Assembly: GCA_026770585.1 (NCBI GenBank) | Contig: MU647952.1 | Coordinates: 1-14,540 of the forward strand | Direction: 5' to 3' | DNA length: 14,540 bases | Origin: Baffinella frigidus | Taxonomy: Eukaryota; Cryptophyceae; Cryptomonadales; Baffinellaceae | Part shown: positions 7,049-13,800 of the stretch, in pieces | How positions within the stretch are numbered: the first letter of the stretch is position 1 | Layout of the letters: each line of letters begins with the position of its first letter | Notes under the pieces: generated by a model | The model's input: only the letters and a program-made list of their open reading frames with translations | Told to the model about the DNA's origin: nothing | Database searches by the model: none | Program-made: the position numbers and the translations under genes

Positions 7049-7750
7049 ATGGAAACACTAAATGATGAACAGGATCCACAAGGACCTCCACAAGGACCTA
7101 CGGATTTGCAATACAACATCCGTTCCCGTTTCATGATTCTTGCGACATGCGGTCCATGCGTTGAACTTGGGGACTACATCGCTAAATGTATGGAATTCGA
7201 CGTCTCAAACACAGTAGACGCTGCAGAGATTGCAGACACATCTCTAGTGACGTGGGTACCTCGCAACCGCGTGCCAATTCTACTCATTTCTCTCGGAAAC
7301 GCGTGCACGGTGGTTTTCGTACAGGAAACTTGCAAGTTTTACTATGCCTCTGAGACACTAGCACTGCCTTTTGACATACCCGCAGGATGTATCCTCTTGG
7401 CAAACTATACAGAGGATGATGTTGTTGGAGGTCGATCCCCACGCGTACTCATTTACGATGTTGCGACATGGGGGTCTGGTACGAACCAAACGCAATACGT
7501 GGATCTTACAGTCTTAAACCCACACGACCGATACCGCATCTTACGTGAGGAGTTCGACCCGCTGCTCAAGCAAACAATCGATACAAAGACGGTTTTGCAA
7601 TGGTGTGGATATTTGACAGGTGCGCGTCAGTTTCTAAACGGGACTGTGGCAGTCGGGCATGAAGTTGAGACACTACTCGAACTGTCCACGGAGAACGCAC
7701 TAAGACCCAGGCTCATGACGACGGGTATCTCAAACGTGGTTACCATGTAG
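7049..7750 (+). CDS. Putative capping-enzyme/snurportin-like nucleotidyltransferase-fold protein lacking catalytic residues
   Basis: 233 residues from ATG 7049 (METLNDEQ) to TAG. A TTG ten codons upstream (7019) is a weaker start. A short duplicated PQGPPQGP tract is followed by a mixed alpha/beta domain. The order VPRNRVPILLISLGN (~70-84), PAGCILLANYTEDD (~111-124), PRVLIYDVATWGSG (~131-144), then HDRYRILREEF (~159-169) resembles the central part of RNA guanylyltransferases (end of motif I region, motif III, motif IV 'LIFDV', and the following 'ER...LR' helix) and the cap-binding domain of snurportin 1. I see no KxDG lysine motif, and the motif III acidic pair is not obvious, so if related it would bind rather than transfer nucleotides. 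The match is pattern recognition only. It ends 18 bases before the convergent minus-strand gene. Confidence 0.8.
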   Translation: METLNDEQDPQGPPQGPTDLQYNIRSRFMILATCGPCVELGDYIAKCMEFDVSNTVDAAEIADTSLVTWVPRNRVPILLISLGNACTVVFVQETCKFYYASETLALPFDIPAGCILLANYTEDDVVGGRSPRVLIYDVATWGSGTNQTQYVDLTVLNPHDRYRILREEFDPLLKQTIDTKTVLQWCGYLTGARQFLNGTVAVGHEVETLLELSTENALRPRLMTTGISNVVTM

Positions 7751-7753
7751 GAT

Positions 7754-7762
7754 TTTATTAAA
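7754..7762. terminator. Overlapping polyadenylation-like signals between convergent genes
   Basis: The 18-base gap between convergent genes holds TTTATTAAA: read on + it gives ATTAAA at 7757-7762, just after the stop at 7750; read on - it gives AATAAA at 7754-7759, ten bases after the stop at 7769. Such two-way signals are common in compact eukaryotic DNA viruses. No cleavage site can be assigned. Confidence 0.45.
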
Positions 7763-7768
7763 CATATA

Positions 7769-8533
7769 TCACATACTCCACGCGCGTTTGAATGCGGAAT
7801 TCTGCATGCGTGTCCCACCCGATGTCCATACCTGTGTGTAATTCACATAATCACTGAACAAGTGCTGAAGACGAAACCAACACCACAAGTGCGTGTTTGC
7901 CTCTACCGAGCCGATCTTGAGCTTCATTTCGTCACATAGCTTACACCAGTCGTTCTTGGATGGCAGTAGTGAGGCGAGATACATAATCGCATCTGATTTA
8001 GGATGCCGCCCATCGGTACACTGTTCCATAAGCCTAATGGCCGCCTCTACAAAAAGCCATGTTTGTGGGCACTCTAGCACCACCAATGCAACCTTATCGG
8101 AGTAACCTAGAATACACTCCGAGAGGACCGTGGTAAAAGTCTCCCTGAATGACACCCCCGTCATACGCAAGACTGTGCGCACTATATGCGATGAATTAGG
8201 TCTTGTTAACACGTTACCATGAAACCCACGCGATCTGATGTACTCTCGCATGGCTAAAAGATGGGGTTCGTAAGAATTTGGTGTATCCTGATTTATATCC
8301 TGTACATACGTGTCAACACGTGTCTGGGGCATAGGCCAGTCACCTGTCATTGAATACGCTCTACGAAACGTGTCATAGAATATATCAGATACAGGACACG
8401 TCTTGTCTGTATTCAAATCACGCATAATGTAGTCCATACGCATACATGATAAACGTGTGTCAGTTTCCCATATATTTACACGCATCAACCTGGTATATGA
8501 TTTCTTGCAGCGACGGAGGTATATGATTTTCAT
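7769..8533 (-). CDS. Unknown protein, 254 residues
   Basis: ATG at 8533-8531 (MKIIYLRRCKK) to TGA at 7769-7771. The N-terminus is basic; the middle carries predicted helices (HLLAMREYIRSRGF ~91-104, SSHIVRTVLRMTGVSF ~114-129, TWLFVEAAIRLMEQC ~158-172). A hydrophobic beta-like run DKVALVVLECPQTW lies at ~146-159, too short and charged at its edges for a membrane span. The C-terminal part is Trp/Cys-rich (DWCKLCDEM, THLWCWFRLQHLF). Ten or so cysteines are scattered without a clear zinc-finger spacing. No family recognised. It follows the nuclease gene by only 18 bases on the same strand, so the two may share a transcript; the AT-rich TATTTATATG directly before the start leaves room for only a very short leader of its own. 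Confidence 0.8.
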   Translation of the reverse strand: MKIIYLRRCKKSYTRLMRVNIWETDTRLSCMRMDYIMRDLNTDKTCPVSDIFYDTFRRAYSMTGDWPMPQTRVDTYVQDINQDTPNSYEPHLLAMREYIRSRGFHGNVLTRPNSSHIVRTVLRMTGVSFRETFTTVLSECILGYSDKVALVVLECPQTWLFVEAAIRLMEQCTDGRHPKSDAIMYLASLLPSKNDWCKLCDEMKLKIGSVEANTHLWCWFRLQHLFSDYVNYTQVWTSGGTRMQNSAFKRAWSM

Positions 8534-8551
8534 ATAAATACTACTAATGGT

Positions 8552-9034
8552 TCAAACCAACACACGCCACTTTGATACCTCATCGCGTAAGACGTGTGTT
8601 ATCAACCGGTTCTGTGTGAAGTAGACCAGTTTTGCGACCTGTATATTTTCCTTGTTGTGGTCGTACGCCTGGAGGTACTTCTCCAATTGCTTGCTATGCG
8701 ACAGAATGTTTGGGGTACCGATCTTGAGCTCGTAGAGACACACACCCGCGACCTCCATGTCCACACGCCCAAGAAGGAGTGAGCCATTACCGTAGTCAGC
8801 AAATACATCTCTTTCCACCATGACGGGGAGCCCGGATAAGTATGCTCCGCGCAAGACAACCTTCTGGTAGAGCGACTCTGAACAAGATGACGGATATGTA
8901 GTGACGACTTGTTGCATGATTGAATTCATCTCTCGGTTCACCTCACACGCGTGGTATTGCACGCTGTTGGGTTTGACGAATTGTCGAGAGGTGACATCTG
9001 GCACATCTGTATCCATTGCGTGTTCCAATTCCAT
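8552..9034 (-). CDS. GxxExxY-type PDDEXK nuclease
   Basis: 160 residues from ATG 9034 (MELEHAM) to TGA. The core matches the PDDEXK_3 / GxxExxY family: SESLYQ at ~52-57 corresponds to the signature ExxY helix (E53, Y56, with Ser instead of Gly three before the Glu), VMVERDV at ~71-77 is the usual 'V.RE..' strand, GRVDMEV with D92 and YELK with E102/K104 form the D-ExK metal site, and SKQLEKYLQAYD (Q116, Y120) is the typical helix after it. Family members are small single-domain restriction-like nucleases found in bacteria, archaea and large DNA viruses, probably acting in DNA repair or recombination. All catalytic positions look intact. A TTG nine codons upstream is possible but unlikely as a start. 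The frame upstream contains one TAA, then the 87-codon ORF at 9065-9328. Confidence 0.85.
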   Translation of the reverse strand: MELEHAMDTDVPDVTSRQFVKPNSVQYHACEVNREMNSIMQQVVTTYPSSCSESLYQKVVLRGAYLSGLPVMVERDVFADYGNGSLLLGRVDMEVAGVCLYELKIGTPNILSHSKQLEKYLQAYDHNKENIQVAKLVYFTQNRLITHVLRDEVSKWRVLV

Positions 9035-9064
9035 GTCATCCTCAGTGTTTTTTTCAAGCAAATC

Positions 9065-9328
9065 TTACAAGCCAGAAGTAGAGATAGTGCGACGCAGATT
9101 CGGAGGCACGCTGAGGTGCCTAGACTGCATTTTTTTTGAAGTGGGGATAAGCCGGAGTCTCGAGAGCATACTGAAAAACTCTTGCGGTTTCCTTTCCTTA
9201 TATCGAAATTGCTCTAGATTCGCAATATACAGCGTGGTGTCACAGATTGGTGTTGGTTGCATGAATATGAAGAACAATGCATCAAGTTGCATTTGAATCA
9301 CATTATATGCACAGACACGTGTTGGCAT
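9065..9328 (-). CDS. Small ORF (87 residues) in frame with the nuclease gene
   Basis: ATG 9328 to TAA 9065-9067. The first half reads like a folded protein (MQLDALFFIFMQPTPICDTT, then LYIANLEQFRYKERKPQEFF); the second half is basic with many Ser/Arg. It shares the frame of the nuclease with only TAA and one codon between it and the first TTG of that frame. It could be a small independent gene, a regulatory upstream ORF, or the 5' part of a once longer fusion. The donor-like GTAAGA at the stop has no acceptor downstream that preserves the frame. No family recognised. Confidence 0.45.
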   Translation of the reverse strand: MPTRVCAYNVIQMQLDALFFIFMQPTPICDTTLYIANLEQFRYKERKPQEFFSMLSRLRLIPTSKKMQSRHLSVPPNLRRTISTSGL

Positions 9329-9348
9329 TTAATATCAGTTATAGAGTG

Positions 9349-9711
9349 TTAGATTTGTGTCTGAAAGACCATGGGTCGCAAACGCCGCGGTATGGGTTTC
9401 ACACCACCCCCTGAACCGACCTCAGACGCTTCATGAACAGATGCATTTGTTGGTACATATGCATTGTCTGGTGAACACTGCATCACTGAACCATGAAACA
9501 CCTGACTGGTGGTATCATACTTGGTGATAGTCGCGGTGACCGGAACTGGGTTCTCGGTGGAAAAGTTCCGGACCGGATTGTCGGAAAACAACGGACATAC
9601 ACGAATCACACCCGGGAACCCATCCAACTGGATTGCATAAACGCCACTATGTTCACGTCCGAACACACGTCCACCCATTCGCTCAACACCGGTGTATGGG
9701 ACGCACGGCAT
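9349..9711 (-). CDS. Unknown protein, 120 residues
   Basis: ATG 9711 (MPCVPYTGVERMGGRVFG) to TAA at 9349-9351; a stop lies four codons upstream of the ATG, so this is the 5'-most possible ATG. The central part (GVYAIQLDGFPGVIRVCPLF) is beta-rich, followed by NFSTENPVPVTATITKYD; the tail GSGGGVKPIPRRLRPM is flexible and basic. It could be a small beta-barrel, but I recognise no family. It starts from the AT-rich region shared with the divergent 332-residue gene and ends 20 bases before the next minus-strand ATG. Confidence 0.6.
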   Translation of the reverse strand: MPCVPYTGVERMGGRVFGREHSGVYAIQLDGFPGVIRVCPLFSDNPVRNFSTENPVPVTATITKYDTTSQVFHGSVMQCSPDNAYVPTNASVHEASEVGSGGGVKPIPRRLRPMVFQTQI

Positions 9712-9857
9712 TCCTTGCAACTAGTAGTGAGAGAGAGAGACAAAGCATGGACAGAACAGACAAATTAAATTTCTTTTTTTGTGTTTTTCTACACAATCGT
9801 GTGGTGTTCATATAAATATTGACTATTTGCTGTAATACGAGATAAATATAATATTCA
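9712..9857. promoter_or_regulatory. Divergent promoter region with TATA box and GA tract
   Basis: An AT-rich gap between head-to-head genes. TATAAAT (9811-9817) lies 41 bases before the ATG at 9858 and is the best TATA candidate in the window; GATAAATATAATATT (9841-9855) follows directly. On the minus side a (GA)n tract (9729-9741) and a T-rich stretch (9770-9787) precede the 120-residue gene. No gene fits here. Confidence 0.55.
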
Positions 9858-10856
9858 ATGACGTCCAGAGACGTGGTGCCTAAAACCCCATTAAAACCAA
9901 GACAAACTGTGTTGACGTCACGAGACATAGTCCCACCAGGACAGTCAGGACAACCAGTGTTTCTAGGAAACTTGTATGATGCGGTTCAGGTAGAAGGGGT
10001 AAACAATGTTAAGCTCCTTGCACAGCATGCACGTATGTTAGACAAGCAGGCCTCAAATGCCGTTGCTGGGTCTGCGTGTGTCGCCCCGGCAACGGTATGG
10101 GTAACACTCGAAGGTGGTGGTGATTGGTTTGACAAAAAGGACGAAAATCGCCTAATGGCAGTTGCATGGGACACTCTTGAGAAAGACAACAACATCAACA
10201 CCAGTATGCTGGAGAGGACTGGTGATAGTGATACTGGACGTTCTGCATCCGCAGAGAAGGTTCGTCTGGCGTACATCTCATCCATATTGAAACAATACCG
10301 CAGGCAGCAACTGAGCATGCGCGTGCAATCACTCTCAGCAAGCGCCGACGAGTGTATGTCTGGGTTGGTGATGGACATGATTCACGACTACAACGAATTT
10401 AGAGATATGCAAGATCCAAAAATTACACAACGAAATCCAACCCGAGACCCTTTGATCGAACACGATGACAAAATACGTCGTCTTGTACGCATACTAAGAC
10501 GGCTACCAGTCTGTCGAAACAACTTCTGTCGCACTGCTGGATGCATTCTACGCTACAACTTGTGTCTCATGGAGGGTTCAGCCTGTACCACAAAACGCTT
10601 ACAACAAATTCAGAGGGAAATGATGTTCAGCCAGCGTGCATGGTCACGTTTTATGGTTGCTAACTTCGACGAGATTTATTCCGATGTCCGCAAAGTCTAC
10701 AATGTAGAAGATAGTATCTACGTATACGACTGGGCCATAGTCGAAATGCGTAGACTCGACTCTGACCAATTTAATTTGCTCCCAGAAGCAGTACTTGTCG
10801 ATCCCGAAAGCAACGGAGCTGACAATGCTGGAAGGAATGCTTACCCCTACCTGTGA
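9858..10856 (+). CDS. Unknown protein, 332 residues, with a five-cysteine cluster
   Basis: ATG 9858 (MTSRDVVPKTP) to TGA. The N-terminal 30 residues contain a repeat, TSRDVVP at 2-8 and TSRDIVP at 20-26, which suggests a short linear motif or tail. Residues ~40-110 and ~130-180 look helical (AEKVRLAYISSILKQYRRQQ). Cysteines at 219, 224, 229, 236 and 243 (C-x4-C-x4-C-x6-C-x6-C) between Arg-rich helices might bind zinc, though the spacing is not a standard finger. The C-terminal third has aromatic-rich segments (IYSDVRKVYNVEDSIYVYDW). No signal peptide or membrane span. Family not recognised; a capsid accessory or DNA-binding role is possible but unsupported. It is convergent with the giant membrane-protein gene, 15 bases apart. 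Confidence 0.85.
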   Translation: MTSRDVVPKTPLKPRQTVLTSRDIVPPGQSGQPVFLGNLYDAVQVEGVNNVKLLAQHARMLDKQASNAVAGSACVAPATVWVTLEGGGDWFDKKDENRLMAVAWDTLEKDNNINTSMLERTGDSDTGRSASAEKVRLAYISSILKQYRRQQLSMRVQSLSASADECMSGLVMDMIHDYNEFRDMQDPKITQRNPTRDPLIEHDDKIRRLVRILRRLPVCRNNFCRTAGCILRYNLCLMEGSACTTKRLQQIQREMMFSQRAWSRFMVANFDEIYSDVRKVYNVEDSIYVYDWAIVEMRRLDSDQFNLLPEAVLVDPESNGADNAGRNAYPYL

Positions 10857-10871
10857 TTACAAACCGAAGTC

Positions 10872-13800
10872 TCATACCAACGTTTTGATATCGCTTATGG
10901 ACCTTGAGGGGTTGTGGAGGTGTTGCATAAAAACATCGGCGGTCATACCCATACTCACACTGGCCACTGCGATGGTATCATCATGGGTATCATCATGGGT
11001 ATCATCATGGGTATCATTGTGGGTATTATCGACGTGTTTTTCTGCACAGCACCAGTAGAATGCTAAAACAACTGATAAACCAAAGACCAGCACCAACAGG
11101 GCCCCGATTACCACAGATAAGATGATCATCCATTGCACAGATTCGACAACAACTGTGGTCCCAGACACCCACTCGACAGATATCCCCGCGGTTCTGAGAA
11201 CACGGTTGAGGTTCTCGGACGTAGTGTATGTTTTTACGCTTGCCACATTCGATGGCAGGATGGTAACAGTTGTTTTCACAACCGTAGCCGGGGTTGTGCT
11301 ACTGGTGACAACAGTGAGGAGTCGCCGACGCAGCATCTGTTCTGTGACTAACGTGATGGCCACCACAGATTCTGCGATACGGAGTGCATCAGCCACACCA
11401 GAAACGTACAATTTGCGTTGTGGTGGTGTAAACTCGGAGATATGCATAGAGAGTCTCACATCAAACGTCATTGATACCTTGAGGGAGGTGTAACCAGGCG
11501 GTGTGGGGATAGGGAGGGTAATGCAGTCTGTGGACCTGTTACTACCAACCTCAGAGTGTTTGTTCTTGTCAGGACATACCATGCAAGTCTCCAATGTGTT
11601 AGCAGCAGTGGTTGTAGAGTAAGTGCCAATCTCACAATATGAACACATGCCAGACCCTGTAGTGTTCTTGTATGTCCCTGCAGCGCAATCGGTACATGAG
11701 TACAACGATGAACCAGCGTAATTGACTGCGGTTTGCCCAGGTGGGCATGTACAGTCCTCCAGATCACTAGAACCAGTTGCAGAAACCGTGTTGAATGGAC
11801 ACCTTTGGCAAGTGTCTGGTGAGGTAGCTGCGATGTTAGTAGAGAAAGTATCAACACTACAAGGTGTACAAGTCATAGAGTCGATAGCAGCCTTATAGGT
11901 TCCCACACCACAAGCAGAACAAGCAGTCCCGGCGGCCCCAACGTAGCCAGTGAAGCACCTACAGTCCGTAAGCTTGGTGCTGCCTGACGCCGTGGAGGTG
12001 TTGGCCGAGCAGTTGGTACAAGTGTCCACCGACGTAGCTCCCGATACAATGGAGTATTTGTCAACACCACACGCAGTGCATGAGACGTCGCCTGATTTGT
12101 TCTTGTATGTACCAGCATCGCAAGCGGTACATATACCACCGTTGCTACCAGTGTAGCCTGTATCACATATACATGCAGTCGCAACGCTACTCTTAGCAGG
12201 TGAGTTAGAATTAGCTACACATGTGCCCAAGACGCCTGATAGACACCATGTACCGGCCGTGCAAACAGTACATATAGCACCGTCCACTCCCTTGAATCCC
12301 GGCATACAAACACAGTCGGTGATCGTGTCCGCACCAGTTTTTTCTGTGTTGTGATTGGCGGGACAGCTTGTCTTGACTCCTCCATGACACCACGATCCAG
12401 ATTCACATTCCGTGCACTCATCACCTTGTGGACCATACCATCCCGGTCTACAAGTGCAATCCAACTTCGATCCAGACCCAGCAATTGACAAGGAGTTCGA
12501 AAGACAGCTGGTAATATAGTGTCTACCACTACACCATGAGTTGGCAGTGCACTTATTACACTGAGCAACTGCAGCACCCAACTGCCCGAAGTACCCTTCT
12601 TTGCAGAAACAGTCTGTAGAACTATCACTTCCATACCCCCACGCCATGCTGTGTACTGGACACGACTGGCAATTGTGTGCCGCAGTCCGCCACTGATAGG
12701 TATCAGGCTCACATGCTACACAGTTTGCAAAACCAATCTCGTTTTTATGTGTACCGGCAGCACACGCATCACATCCGTCACCACCGTAGCCAGGATTGCA
12801 TTTACAAGATGAGCTGCCGATATCTGACACGGTGTTGGGTGGACAAGCCTTACACGACCAAAGACGATCCTGTGCAACCAGCGTTGAGAATGTGTTGACG
12901 GGACATGCAGTGCATTCTGTCGAACTGACATTGTCTGAGTACGTGCCAGCTTGGCAGGGATGACAATCACCATCCAAATCCACCCAGAACCCAACAGGAC
13001 ACACCAGACAGTACGCCGGTAGATGCAGAGGGAGCACGGCAATGGCATCCAACAGCTGTAGTTGGTAGACACTGAGGTCAGTGACGGGCATCACGGCTTC
13101 CGTCTGTAACAGGGGTATTCCACCGAGCTCCTTGCGGATGCCAGCCGTGACAACCTTCATCTCTGCGTTGGTGAGCGCCATATCCCATGTATATGTTGAA
13201 TGAATGGTATATTCGCGGCCAGGTATCATCTCGTATATGGATACAGCATCCCCACCGCTATCAACCTGGTCAATGACATAGCCTGTGACACCCGCAATCA
13301 TGTTCGTGAAGCATGCGATTGTCCAATCAGTGGTAACCAGAGTACTGGTATTTTTGTATTGCCAGGTCCGACATACAGTGTGTGTAGCAGCCAGTGTCGG
13401 CCACGTCCAAATGGTACCGACCGGACCGTACACCGCAGTGACCGGGTTTGCCGCGTTGAAACTCCCCGCCGATGTCATGACGACTTGGGGTGGAGTTTTT
13501 ACATATATCCCCATGATTTTCCATTCTCCTATGTTCAAAAAGTTCACGTAGTCCACCGAGTGCACGACCAAACCATACTGCGTGTAACACGCACCACCGA
13601 GGCTGAGACTGATTTCTTGAGGAGTAACTGGTGACGACTGTTGCATGTCAAACACAACTGTCCAATGTTCTGTGAGATGATTACGTGCGTATATTCGATA
13701 CAGAACAGGGGCATATCGGTGCCAAGACGGCGTTGGCACAATCAGGGATGACGTCATACTGAAACACGTGGTCGATGTAAACGTTATCCAATCTCCTATG

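Noticed and set aside
9062-9067. Stop-codon reassignment of TAA, to join the 87-codon ORF to the nuclease
   Set aside because: No in-frame TAA occurs inside any confident gene, and the 120-residue gene appears to end with TAA, so there is no support for a changed code.
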